A DNA stretch of 64,000 bases from Euphorbia lathyris (GCF_963576675.1 NC_088910.1:25546531-25610530); one strand, 5' to 3'. Counted from the first letter of the stretch, positions 22,479 through 35,240 are shown. Program-made: numbers and translations. Notes: generated by a model not told the origin, from the letters alone.

Positions 22479-24501
22479 AGCGAGAAATTTGATTCCGGAA
22501 GGCGTGTATTAAGTCCTTAACGGGGACGGATCGTATTATTTCTTTTCGTATGCATTCACAAGCATTATTGCAAACCTTTTGGGTAATTTCCGCGAAACCT
22601 CTAGCGAGAGTCCATTCGTCACTCGAAAGAGGCTAGTGTAAGTTCCCCCTTACAGTAAGGCGCCAAAGGGTCCCCATCCATTCGTTAGGGGTGAATTTGT
22701 GCGGTCCTGTGAGGTCCCGCGATCAGCCGTGTCAGCATATAGTAGCCTTAGAAGTTGCCATAGGATTACCCGTTACCATTTTTGATGTGATAAATGAATC
22801 AGTTCGTGTTTTCAAATTGCCATGATACGTGTCTAATCCTAAAATATGTAAAGAAAATGAAACGATACGTTAATATATACTCTTAAACCGATATACAAAC
22901 TACCCCAAAACATCGAAACGATTCGAACTAAAGACGACTTAGTCATCTCGTATGAATGAACTTGTGCAACCCGCCTGGTCCCTTTCAATGTCCCGAAGAA
23001 GGCACATGTTCAGGAAATGCGTTATGACGTAAGCACGTATTAGTATGAATCGGTTTGGTATTAAGGATAGTTATATCTCGATTCAAAAGACTATATTAAC
23101 AGTAGCCGTTATTCACATTCCTTAAATAGGTTGGGATAAAACGAGATTATGACAAAACGAAAACAAAGAACATTTCTGTTTCGAATGACCCCGTTGTAAC
23201 GTAAAGAGTTTCACAAACGTGGCCTGTCCCTTCCGAATAAAAGACGAGCTCTTACGTTATGTCTTATGTTGTTCTTAAGAGAAATGGACGTGTCCGTAAA
23301 AGTGACTAAGAAAATAAAAGAAAAGCAAAAATAAACAAACGACCAAAGTCATTCTGTATCTACGATATATATCCATCCCAAGGGTAGTTAAAGAAAATGA
23401 ACCAATGCCGTTAAATACGTGCCTCGAGCCGGTATGTACGCCGTTTAAAATCATAAAGCCGAATTAAGCTAAACTGCATAATTGCGCCATATGGACGAGA
23501 CTGTGGGTTTGATTAATGGCTCGATCATTTCGACCGTTACCAAAACTACAAGAAATATGGCCCGATCCGCATGTTTGCTTGACTCGTGCCTAACTGAAAG
23601 AGAACGGTAATATCCCTGCTTCGAATAAGCATGCGATTAAATGAAACGTTGATTTTCTATAACCACGCTAGGTGATATATCCCGTAGATTGGAAGGAATA
23701 AAGAGTTGTTGTTAGCCGAAAGATTATCGTGCGCTCAAATAAGACTCGTCGTCTTTTTACGTAGCCACAAATGAGCAAACGGATTCTTAACGCTAAAAAC
23801 AAACACGTTACGCGATGAGTCCGTTCCTTAAAATAAAAAGTGCTTTCATCACTGAATGAACACGTGGCTACGTTTCTCGATAGATCCAAAAGATCTCATC
23901 GTAATCCAAAAATCGAGACACGAACCCACGCGAATAAAAAGGAACGAGTCATTGTCAATAACGAACGATTGGACCAGAAGAATAACTCGTACCGCGTCTA
24001 AATCTGAGATACGCTCAAAAGGGAGTCAAAACCCGAACTAATGCGTCTCGCAAAATGGCAAAAGACGGGTTATTCCGATAGGACAATCCATTTGGTCGAT
24101 ATCTTAGTCACTGAACGCTGATACGTTAAAACGAACTGTATTATCTGATGAATGATTTACTTTTCCGCAATAATCGACGGCATCACGCGTCCCCTGGACT
24201 GCAATGTGAGCCCCAAACCAAAATCCTAGGAAAGAGACTTGGACCATCGAGTGTGTGGAGGAATAAGGGTGGAAGAGAGATGTTGTGATACGTGTAATTA
24301 GACTAACGTTTGTTCTTCTTATCTTATATATCCGTAAATAATAAACGCACACACCACGAATCATGCATATAAAATCATGCATACATACTAATGGATACCG
24401 TTCGCGCAGACGTCATCATTAAGCGGTTGTGGTACTGAGAGAGCAGTCGGCTAGTTAGGCAGTTTGACCAGCTACAAATTGACAGTTTTGAATCGGCAAT
24501 T
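22479..24501 (+). other. Ogre-like 5' leader, no ORF
   Basis: About 2 kb between PBS and gag. It has only short frames with no recognisable motif, many upstream ATGs and moderate GC. Ogre elements in other plants often encode an ORF1 here; none is visible in this copy. The frame of gag is open back to the TGA at 24436. Confidence 0.6.
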
Positions 24502-27500
24502 GTGGCTTCTGATTCGTCTTCATCCGGGTATACTCATTCTTCCGTCAGTATGTCTGCGACCGACGAAAAAGTGGCCGGATTGGAAAACTCTGTGAACAAC
24601 ATTAATGAGCAGTTAGCCGCGATAGTGGCCCAGATAGCTAAGTTGGCCATGAAGGATGACAAGAGTAAGCACGCTGAGAATGAGGTGAACGATGGACCTC
24701 GCTTTGGGAATGAGGATGACTATCAGGATTATATCCGGAAACAGCTGGAGAAAGAGAAAGCTAAGGAGGAGGAGTGGAAGCAACACATCACTCAGGAGGT
24801 GCAGGATCTACGTGGGGGAAGTTCCGGGAGTCAGGACTTTTATAACTTGAAGAATTGTTTATCGGCAACGACTTTGCCTTTGAAATTCCGGCTCCCTGAC
24901 ATGAAAAAGTTCGATGGAACTGGAGATCCCACTGCCCACATGAATCAGTATGTTGCTGTAATGAAGCACACGATCCTGACTGAGGATCAAGTCCTGGGGC
25001 TGTTTAACACCTATCTTGAGGGGGCTGCCCTCACATGGTTTCATGCATTGCCGATGGTGACGAAGAGAGATTGGAAAGAGTTAGCGAAGTCATTCATCGC
25101 ACAGTATAGCTTCAACACCATGCTTGAGGTCACTTTGAAGGAGCTTGAGAGCACTAAGCAGCAGACTGGGGAATCTTTTTCCGATTTTGTAAGAAGGTGG
25201 AGGGCCAAGGCCGTGGTTATGAAGCAGAAGCCGCTTGAGCAGGATCAGATCCGAATGGTAGTCGGTAACACATTGCCGTATATTAAGAATGAGATGCGGT
25301 ACATGCCTTTTACCGATTTCAACCAAATGTATAGATGCGCCTTGACAGTTGAGGGGCACGGAGAACCAAAGAAAGCTTATACCAAGTGGACGAAGTCTGG
25401 ATATAGTGTCGGAGGGCCAAGTGCGAGTGCAGAATCTGCAGCTGTGAAAGTGCTTGATCTTAATGCTATCGAAAAGAGGCAGTTCGCCAAATTTGATCAG
25501 ACCTACGCAAAAGTTTTCGAACAATTGCAGAAAAAGGGGTTGCTGAAAGCTCTTACTCCTTATAACAAAGTTCCACCTTCCCCGCAGATACAAGCTAGGG
25601 GATACTGCGAATTCCATAGCAGTTATGGGCATACTATTGAGAACTGTGAAAGGTTGAAGCACGAGATCCAAGATTTGATTGAAGAAAAGAAGATAGCTGA
25701 TCCTTCGTTAGCGAACCCTTCCACTAGGCGTAATCCATTGCCTAATCATAGGGTGAGCATGATCGGAGTCGGTCTGAAAGAAAGTGTAGTGATGGAACCC
25801 TTCGAGGAAGGCGAAGAGGAGTTGTTGGACTCCGACGAAAAGAGCAATGTAGGAAATGGTTTATATGTGTCCTTCCTTGGTGAAGAACCGGAAGGCGAAC
25901 CGATGGATGAAGGGTTGGACGGTGGAGCACCGTATGATGAAGATAGTGCTAAAGAGACCGGGGAAGGATCGTCTCGGACTATTATGCCAGAATTGGGTCT
26001 GTTTAGTGGCGGAGAGAATCCCGAGGTGCACTTGCGTGAATATATGCACGATATGTTTGTTGAATCCTTCGGGGTGGACAAGATTGCTCAGTGGTTCCAC
26101 CATTCGCTGATAGGCGAGCCTTTGGGATGGTTCCACTCATTACCCGACTCTTGCAAGCATGATTGGGATCGATTATCAGATTTATTTCTAGAAAAGTACC
26201 AAAGGGCTGAGGACAGGACTGCAGAGCGCTTCGCGATGCAGATCGGATCTATCAAGCGTCCGCTACCGAGGGTCAGTAAGTATAATGGCAACAAGGATCC
26301 GATGGAACATCTTCACTTTTACTTGTCGGCCATGGGACCTTTGGATTTTAATGAAGGAGAGATCACCAGCTTGTTTTGTAATTCGCTGATGGGTGAGCCG
26401 TTGATGTGGTATATGTCACTTCTGATGCATGTCAAGACCGATTGGGCGGCAATGACAAAGAGGTTTATCAAAGAGTACACAGTGTGGATGCTTGCAGATC
26501 AAACCCCGGACTCGCCCTCTTATAAAACACCCGAGGCAGTATTGGCAATGCCTAGGTATGGTGGATACCAAGATCCTGTTGAGCATGCGAGGTTATTCCG
26601 CAACCATATGTATGACGCCGGGTTCCCGCAATGTGAATTACATGAACATTTCCCGGAAACCCTAATGGGAGAAGCCTTGTTGTGGCACCAGGGCCTATCA
26701 GAGGAGGAAATGGGTCATTGGATACCTCTTAGGAACGCTTTTGTGGCGAGATATGAGATATATGTTCCATGGACGGGATCCCTGGAGGATCTAGATAGGA
26801 TCAGGCAATTCCCCGAGGAACCATTCGTGGATTATGCTAGGAGGTGGAGGCACCGCTATGAGCAGTGTCATGAAACGATGAGTGATAAGGTGCAGCTCAT
26901 GTGCATACAGAGAGGTGCAATTTCGTTGGCGGCAAGAAGGATGAGTAGAGTGTCCCTCCGGGATTATGATGATTTGATAGGCTGGGCTTTGTATGGATCA
27001 GCGGATCCCTTCTATTTGAATCCGAACGTCCCTCACGTAATGGATCTAATGATTGTGGACATTTGGGAAAGTTCTTCGGACGAGGAGGATGCTAATCGGA
27101 GAATTCCTATCAATATTTGGGATGAATCTGATGATGAGCCGAAAATCGCCGTCATGACAAGATCAGGTCGAGTGGCCGAGGGAAAGGCACCTATGGTTGA
27201 GACTGAGATAGGGGAAGGATCGGCTCCCAAGCCAGATGACCAAGTCCTCGAGCAGTTGAAGAAAACACAAGCTAAGTCTACGGTGTGGGAAGTCCTATGC
27301 CATTCCAAGTACCACCGTGAAAATCTGATGAAAGAACTGCAGAATTTGGTTATTTCTACCGATACTGAGTCGACAGCGTTAGTGGGGGCAATTATGGCTC
27401 GAAAGAAAACCGAAATCACGTTTACTGACGAGGATCTCCCAGAAGAGGGGAAGGCTCACAACAAGCCTTTGTACATCCGAGCTGAGATTAACGGGAAGAA

Positions 27501-30500
27501 GACTAGCTGTGTGATGGTCGATGATGGATCGGCCATTAATGTTTGCCCGCTGAAACTCTTGTCTAAGTTGGGAGTAGAAAGAGGAGACCTGACGGCCTCG
27601 GAAACTGTGATCAGGGCTTATGATGATAGTCGTAGGCACATCGAAGGAGTTTTTAAGGCCAAGCTGAAAGTGGGGCCGCATGAGGAAGAAACAGAGTTCG
27701 CGGTGCTGGATATCCCGGTAACCTTTGCTGTATTATTAGGACGCCCATGGTTCCACAAGTTAGGAGGTGTGCCCTCCACGCTCCACCAAATGATCAAATT
27801 CCCCTTCGGGGAGGAGATAGTGACGATCAGAGCAGAAAAATTGAGCTCAGTGGCGGCATTGGGAATTGAGCCTCAGCTTTTCTCCGGATTCCAAGTTTCT
27901 AGGATTTACGAGTCTAGCATGACCACCGATGTGGTGAAGATGATGAAAGGAGGCTTCATCCCTGGTATGGGTTTGGGAGCACACCATCAAGGGTTGCCAG
28001 AATTTCTGAACTTCAAGAGTCAGAAAACCCGGAGGGGTTTAGGATATGAGCAGGGAGGTCCGTCCAACGCAAGTAATGAAGGAAAAGTGGGCCTAAGGAA
28101 GTATTTCGTGAATGAGGGGCACGGAAAGGTTTATTCGGGGACTCCCGAGTCATGGACTAGCACCGAAGGAAAGATTCTGCCAGGTTTTGAGATCTTCAAT
28201 GATGTCACCGACTGGGGCAAAGGAAAGGCAAGCTGCTTCGTCGAGGAGATCATGATGTTAGATTTGAATGCCGAGGAGCAGGTCATCACTATTGAAGCAA
28301 CTGCGGGAGCGGTGGACGAGCCCAGTACCTCCAAAGCTTATGAGAAACCCGAGAACCCTAATGATGAAAATTGTATTACTACTTTATTTGAATCCGATGA
28401 TGTACTCGCCAACACTATCAATGAAATGAATTCTGATTTTGCTTACTTGCTTGATGTTGATCGTGATCATTCCATGCATTCTCATTCATATAACATGCCT
28501 ACATTTGAAATCAACACAATAGAAATGTCAACTTTCAATCTTGGCACGGATGAAAATCCTAAACTTATACAAATTGCTCAAGAATTAACTATGGAAGAGA
28601 GGAAAGAATTTGAGAGAATAATTAAAAAATACGAAATAGTGTTTGCTTGGACATACGAAGACATGCCAGGAATTGATCAATCAATCGTAACTCACCGTAT
28701 TCAAACATACCCTGACGCGAAGCCTGTGAAGCAGAAACTCCAACGCATGAGACCAGAATGGGCAGATAAGATCAGAGAGGAAGTGAAGAAGCAGTTAGAA
28801 GCAGGGTTCATCGAAGTAATCGACTATCCCCCTTGGGTCGCAAATGTAGTGCCCATCGCAAAGAAGGACGGCAAAGTGAGAATGTGCGTCGATTATAGAG
28901 ATCTTAACAAGGCGTGCCCCAAAGACGAATTCGCGTTGCCTCATATTGACGTGTTGATCGACAGTGCAGCATCAAGCGTCTTACACACAAATGTGGACGG
29001 TTTCATGGGCTACATGCAAGTTCAGATGGCTGAGAAACACAAAGAAAAAACCTCGTTCACAACTGAGTGGGGAACATACTGCTATAGGGTGATGCCGTTT
29101 GGTTTGAAAAATGTCGGGGCAACTTACCAGCGAATGGCTACAGCACTGTTCCATGATATGATACACAAGGAAGTAGAAGTTTATGTGGATGACATGATGG
29201 TCAAGTCGGAGACAAGAGAGGGGCATTTCGCTGCACTCGAGAAGTTTTTGGCCCGAATTGCAGAATTCAAGCTGAGGTTGAACCCGAAGAAGTGCTTCTT
29301 TGGCGTTTCATCGGGGAAAATCTTAGGCTATGTGATCAGTAACAAGGGAATCGAGGTAGATCCCGACAAAGTGAAGGCCATATAGGAAATGCCGGCACCA
29401 AAGAATGAGAAAGAAGTGAGAGGATTTCTGGGATAGGTTCAGTATATCAGTCGGTTCATAGCACGACTCACTGCGATCTGCGAGCCGATCTTTAAGCTGC
29501 TACGGAAAGATCAACCCACGGTTTGGAATGATAAGTGCCAGCAAGCATTAGAGAGTGTTCGGAGCTATTTGTCTAATCCGCCAGTTCTGAGACCGCCTAA
29601 ACTGGGAAAACCGCGTCTCCTCTATGTGGCGATCGAGGAGCGATCTATTGGGGCAATGTTGGCCCAAGAAGGGGACACGGGAGTGGAGCACGCGGTATAT
29701 TATCTGAGTGAGAAGTTCCTGGAGTACGAGCTTAAGTATAACATGATTGAAAAGACGTGCGTGGCAGTAGTATGGCTAACAAAGAAACTACGGCACTATT
29801 TTCAATCTTACAAAGTGATCATTATTTCCCGAATGGATCCCGTGAAGTATCTGTACCGAACTCCGTCTTTAACAAGGAAGCTAGCCCGATGGTTATTGCT
29901 TTTGTCCGAGTTTGATATTGAATATGTAACGAAGAAGGTTATCAAGGGGAGGGCCGTAGCAGAATTTCTGGCCAACCAACCCTTGAACGTAGAAGAGGAA
30001 GAGATAAACTATGATTTCCCCGATGAGCACTTAAATGCAACTGAAGTCATACCATGGAAAATGTTCTTCGATGGAGCAGTTAATTCAAATGGAGTTGGAG
30101 TAGGAGTGTTACTCATCTCACCAGAGGGAGAAAGAATCCCGATGGCAAAGAAGTTATCCTTCCCTCTCACCAATAATATGGCCGAATATGAAGCGTGCAT
30201 CTACGGATTGGAGTCATTAGCAGCACTGGGAGCATCATATGTCAAAATCTGGGGCGACTCAAAGCTGATCATCGAACAGGCACAAGGAAACTAGGAAGTG
30301 AGGGAAGAAAGGTTGCGTCCATACCTAGACCAGTTGGAGGGATTGGCACTAAGATTCAATGAATGTCGTTTTTATCATATTCCTCGGGCACAGAACCAAG
30401 CAGCGGATGCTTTGGCCACTTTGGTGTCAGTTTGGGACAACCCGCGGAACCTGGCCTGGAAGCCTTTGGTATTGAAGAGATCTCACAAACCGTGCTACGA

Positions 30501-31770
30501 AGACGTAATGCTATTAGGGGCAGATGAAAAGCCATGGTATTTCGATATCGTAAACTTCATGAAGAGTGGAACATACCCGGCAGAATCGGAACTTAGGGAT
30601 CAGGCCGTGATTAGAAGGTTGGCTCAGCAGTTCGTCATCCACAACGACTTGCTTTACAAAAGGCACGCCGATGGTTTACAGCTGAGGTGTTTGGATGCGG
30701 GAGAAGCCCGCGAAGCAATGGAGTCAGTACACTCAGGAATTTGCGGGGCCCATATGGGAGGAGCAGTGTTAGCAAAGAAAATCATAAGGCAAGGCTTCTA
30801 TTGGCTCACCATGGAAAGAGATTGTAACGAATATGCGAAGAAATGCCATGATTGTCAAATCCACGGAGATTATAATCATTTACCGGCTATGGAACTGCAC
30901 GTGTTAGCGCCCATTTGGCCGTTTGCAGCTTGGCGCGTTGACATCATCGGTGAGGTGAGACCTAACGCGTCAAATGGACACAAATTCATCACAATTGCCA
31001 TTGATTACTTCACCAAGTGGGTAGAGGCAGAGTCGTTCGGCAAGTTGGGGTCCAAGTAGATGAGGAAGTTCATCGAAAAACACTTAATCACCAGATTCGG
31101 AGTGCCTCATCACATAATCACAGATAACGAGGTCCAGTTTCAAGGGGAAATGAGGAGTCTCTTCCGAGAGTACGGTATTGAACATCACAGATCTTCTCTG
31201 TATCGTCCGCAAGGTAATGGCGCAGTTGAGGCAGCTAATAAGAACCTTAAAAGGATTCTCGTAAAGACAGTAGAATCGCATCGGAACTGGCACGAACAGC
31301 TTCCGCTCGCTTTATGGGCTTATCGCACGACAGTTAGAACGTCAACTGGGGCAACACCGTTCTCCTTGGTATACGGTGCAGAAGCTGTTCTCCCGATTGA
31401 GGTTGAAAAGCGATCGTTGAGAACCGCAGTAGAAGCAGAGATTCCCGAGACGGAATGGGTGAAGAAACGGTATGAACAGTTAGCATTGGTGGACGAGAAA
31501 AGGATGGAGGCCCTTTACCATGTGCAGTTATATCAGCGAAGGATGGCCCGAGCCTTCAACAAAAAGGTCAAGGCCAGCCCTATCAAAGAAGGGGATATGG
31601 TGCTAAAACAGATCCGTGTGACGCACACCGACCCGAGGGGCAAGTTTAGGCCAAACTGGGAAGGGCCGTTCTTCGTGAAGAAGATACTAAGCAAAGGAGC
31701 GGTGAAGTTAACTACTATGGAGTTCTCCGAACCTACCAATCTGGATAGGCTTAAGAAATACTTTTCGTAA
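24502..31770 (+). pseudogene. Ogre-like gag-protease-RT-RNase H-integrase polyprotein with four TAG stops
   Basis: One frame of 2,423 codons; the first ATG is at 24550, while 24502 is GTG. Retrotrans_gag-like domains are at residues about 137-202, 499-566, 592-661 and 685-751. A knuckle-like CEFHSSYGHTIENC is at 369-382, an aspartic protease core DDGSA near 1007, and a G-patch (GFIPGMGLG) near 1150. RT has YVDDM at 1561. RNase H I follows, then a second archaeal-type RNase H (FFDGA, AEYEA, GDSKL). Integrase has a zinc-finger region (CHDCQ), DDE residues (RVDIIG, TDNEVQF, VEAANK) and a C-terminal tail. Stops, all TAG, are at 29383, 29434, 30292 and 31057. It copies and integrates the element. 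Catalytic motifs remain, so decay is recent. Confidence 0.92.
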
Positions 31771-31799
31771 AAAAAAAAAAAAAGAAAGAAAAATTCCCG
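31771..31799. other. Poly(A)-rich junction after pol
   Basis: Directly after the integrase stop lies an A-run with a few G residues, opening the non-coding 3' region of the Ogre-like element. Confidence 0.5.
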
Positions 31800-31952
31800 A
31801 TAGGTCGAAAACCCGCAAAGGGCGGCCTATGCAATAATAAGGGACATCCCAATGGGTGAAAACCCGAAAGGGCACTCATTTGAAAATTCCGGGATAGTAA
31901 AAGGAGAGATGAAAAATCGCTAGAATCTGAAAACCGAAAAAAGGCAGGTCCT
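31800..31952 (+). ncRNA. Three related two-tier hairpins downstream of pol (candidate structured RNA)
   Basis: Each unit has an outer 8-bp stem, AAAA, an inner CCC/GGG (or CC/GG) stem and an A-rich loop. Unit 1: ATAGGTCG (31800-31807) with CGGCCTAT (31823-31830). Unit 2: AATGGGTG (31851-31858) with CACTCATT (31873-31880), inner CCC-GAAA-GGG. Unit 3: AGAATCTG (31922-31929) with CAGGTCCT (31945-31952), one mismatch. The outer stems differ in sequence but keep pairing. This suggests selection on structure; the role is unknown (packaging, 3' processing or termination are possible). Confidence 0.6.
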
Positions 31953-32228
31953 GGTAACGGTAGTTATATCTTGAGCAATTATAAAAATAATGTATAAGAG
32001 GCTAAGTATTTCTGGTGTTTGTAAATAAATAAAGGCATGAATATATTTGAAGAGAATGATTGGAATCGTTATAATCTACTGAATGCATGGTAATACGAAT
32101 CATGAGTTATACATTTCTTACCTTTCTTTTCACAATAAAAATCCTACATACTATCCACCCCACTCCCTATACACAAGCTATACATCGGGGTAATTCTAAT
32201 AAAAACTACGAAGCTATACATGATAAGC
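31953..32228. other. Spacer between hairpins and the antisense PMD gene
   Basis: AT-rich, no ORF with family motifs. It may contain the polyadenylation region of the antisense PMD gene; AATAAA-type signals are not obvious on the minus strand directly after 32229. Confidence 0.4.
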
Positions 32229-35152
32229 CTAATAAGGAGGGAAATTCCAGTGAGCCTCAAAGTCCCTCAGATGTGACGCCCGCTCCGCAGATAGGGTCTC
32301 CTCGGTGACTCGAAGCCTCTCCTCGGTGACTCGAAGCCTCTCCTCGGTGACTCGCACTCTCTCCTCAGCGGCAAAGCGTCCGGCAGTCTCCTCCCGCGCC
32401 CTCTCCTCGACAGCAAGATGTCCCTCGGTCTCTATCTGCATCACCCCTGACCAGTAGTCGTTCCTCTCCCGGTAAACCTGGCCAACCCTGGCATCGGCCT
32501 CCCGCACCGACTCGCTCCGTCTCCGCTAATGTGTGTGAAGATCACTCTGAAAAAAAAAGAAAAAAAAACAGATATAAAAAAAAGAAAGAAGAAATACTGG
32601 CAAGAATAGAAATCATACATACACATGTGCATACATTCCACTACACTAAAATAAAATGAGGATACTTACCAGATGGTCAGCACAGTGCAGGCTGAGTCGA
32701 TCTCGGAGGTAACCAGACATCCCCATATAATCAGTGCAAGTCTCCCTCGAAGTCTGGAGAGCGTCTGAGGGATCAAACGGTATCCTCGACGTAAAGATAG
32801 GAGGAGCCATCTCGACACCGGCATAGGCCATCCCGGACTCGTCATAGCAAACAGTCGCGAAATCTCTCCCAAAGTCCGGGACGGGTACGCCTAGAGGGGA
32901 CCTCTCCGGTCGGGCGGCGCTGGAGGACTCGCCGATATAATATGGCGGCTCGCTCGCAGACGTCTGGGCACGGGCATCGTCGAAGAAATCTGACATGTGG
33001 GCACTCCTCCACGAACCCTCCTGCAAGCAAAGGCACAGTAAATACCACTAACTATCTCGTAAATAAAAATAAATAGGCCGAAACACTCACCGGAACCGCC
33101 TCCTGACCGAAGACCGCGGCAACAACCTCCCCCGAAAACGTGTTCGCCATGGGGTCCACCTCCATCGCCACTGCTGGGGCATCCCTGGCGCTCAATAATG
33201 TCGATAAATAGGGGACACGACCCCCGGCATGAACCTATACATCTCTACCAGCAAAGCGGCGAGTCAAATCCTGACGAATGACCGATAAGGGCATAGTCCG
33301 CACCGTAAACATGGAGACGGGGATCTCGCCTGGTGTTTAATGTGAGGCACTAACCCCGGTGATGCCCCGGTCGCCCAAGTACCATGCCCACACGCAAGGG
33401 CCGGTGAGCACGCTCTGCTGCTCCTGGATCAGGGTAACGTACGCGTAATCGGGACCGAAGTCAAGGTCGTCCCACCTGAATCTAATCTGCAAGCACAAAG
33501 AAAAGGTCAGGTCTGATCAAACAAAAATCTAGCGTGATACCTGCCCCAAGGTCCGTGAATCAATCCAATCTAGGAGCTGCGCCACCGTCTGCCTCTCCCC
33601 GGTACCTAGACCGAACTCGCTCCACCGAGCCATAAGTGGGGGCATCACTACCCGTGGCCTGCGTCGATGCTCGCTGGGAAGAATCCGCCTCTCGTAGGCC
33701 CAAACCTGCTTGTAAAAACAAAGGTTATGAACAGAAGGCGCGAAGAAGATAAAAGGGGCAAGTTAAGGATGAGGCACGTACCAAAAGAGCGAAAGTGTAA
33801 CCGCCAAAGTCCTTACACTTCCGGCAAGTCAAATCCAGAAACTTGTACAGGTAAGCTAGACCCGCTCCTGCCCAATCGTAAGACGCCACCGCGTCCAAAT
33901 CACTGAAGGCCTGAATAAGACCCGCATGTATGGTCCCGCTCTTGGTGCGGAAGATCATCTCGCCTAAAGCATATATCAGGAAGCTGCGGACAGCCAGACC
34001 AGTGTCGACGGTCCCACAAAAGTCCCTACGACTCAAAAGCCTCGAGGTAGTGATGAACTTCGCCAGGGTGGATTTGACACCCGTATAAACTCCCGGCCCG
34101 ATCAAAGCAGCCAATCTAGCACGGTCAACCTGTGGACGCATCGTATCAAAGGAGAAGGGAATCGGAGTACCACTCCCCCGCAGCCCGGTCAGTAAAGAGA
34201 AGTCGTGAGGCGAGATCGTCATCTCCCCGAACGAGAGATGAAAGGTGTGGGTCGAGTCAACCCATCTCTCGCATAAGGCCCGTAGGCCGAAACGGTCGCA
34301 CACCCCGTTGGCGCGGGGCAGCGCTAAAATAAAGGGCTCAAAGCCCAACTCTCGCACACGGGCTCTCGCCGCGGCACCTAGCATGGAATACCACATATGA
34401 ATATCTGCCGTAGTCCCGGAAATGTCGATGAACTGGAAAGAACGGAACGGGTAAGTTTAAATGTTGTTCCTAGGCTGGGATCTGATGAAAGCAAATTAAT
34501 CTAGCTATTCTTTCGGTCAAATCTAACCTAGAAACATCTTGTCAATTTGGACCGTCATTTTGTGAAATCTCTCCCTTAGGGTTGTTTGCATAGGATTTGA
34601 TTAATTCATTATTCTTTGATCTGCTCTCGTCCGCATTGGAAAAGAGAATTATTCAAGTTGTTACTATTCACGTGCATTAGTCAAGTTTTTACTATTCACG
34701 TTTATTAGTCAAGTTTTCACTATTCACGTTTTTACTATTCACGTGCATTATTCACGTTTTTACTATTCACGTGCACTATTCGCGTTTTTACTATTCACGT
34801 GCTATTCACGTTTTTACTGTTGGCATGCATTGCTCGTATGTTTACTATTCACATGCATATAGTTCGCATTCTTCCAAAAAGACAAATAAAGTGTTACTTG
34901 CAAGCAAAGAAATTCATGTTTTCTAACTAAGGTCTTTTAAGGTAACCTAGGGGTTAGCATGCAAATCATGTTCAAAGTAGGGATACTAAAGCCTAGAAAT
35001 TTAGTCAAAAGATGAGGAAGTAAGAAAGTACTTACCTGGTTACAGTGGGTCCGGCTCAGATGAGATGTGGGGTCCTGAAAAGGGTCCACTGTAGTAAGGT
35101 TCACGAAACCCTCCTCCATGCCCTTCGTGCCATCATGTTGATCCAAATCCAT
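32229..35152 (-). pseudogene. Antisense six-exon PMD (MAIN-like) gene carried by the Ogre-like element
   Basis: Minus-strand exons: 35152-35036, 34432-33782, 33705-33541, 33486-33091, 33020-32670 and 32546-32229 (666 codons including the terminal stop). Every intron has GT-AG ends, such as CCAG|GTAAGT at 35036 and TTTCCAG before 34432. Every intron is phase 0. Exon 2 is the PMD core (FHLSFGEMTISPHDFSLLTG; LAYLYKFLDL); the last exon encodes a coiled coil with RVTEERL repeats. An alternative start is 35173. Three in-frame stops, TAA at 33339-33337, TAG at 33237-33235 and TAG at 32528-32526, fit C-to-T changes of Gln codons. A TATA box lies at 35240-35231. It is transcribed against the element, so it is cargo with its own promoter, now broken. 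Confidence 0.83.
34650..34862. repeat. CTATTCACGTG-type tandem repeats in intron 1 of the antisense PMD gene
   Basis: Units such as ACTATTCACGTGCATTA and TTTTTACTATTCACGTT recur about ten times with variation. Several contain the G-box core CACGTG, which binds bHLH/bZIP factors in plants. The array lies in the first intron (34433-35035), a position where intronic enhancers often act. Confidence 0.7.
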
Positions 35153-35230
35153 CCCGAGAATAATCCAAATCAAAAGTTAGAAAGAGAAAGAAGAGAGAGA
35201 ATGTGTGGGGTTGAAATGAAACCCCACCAC

Positions 35231-35240
35231 CTTATATAGA
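35231..35240 (-). promoter_or_regulatory. TATA box of the antisense PMD gene
   Basis: On the minus strand this reads TCTATATAAG, about 60-80 bases upstream of the candidate start codons at 35173 and 35152. Spacing fits a plant core promoter with a short 5' UTR. Confidence 0.65.

Noticed and set aside
24550..31770. Programmed readthrough of four TAG codons as the normal expression mode
   Set aside because: Four stops spread through RT, RNase H and integrase would make full polyprotein negligible, and the PMD cargo shows the same type of lesion. Mutational decay is simpler.
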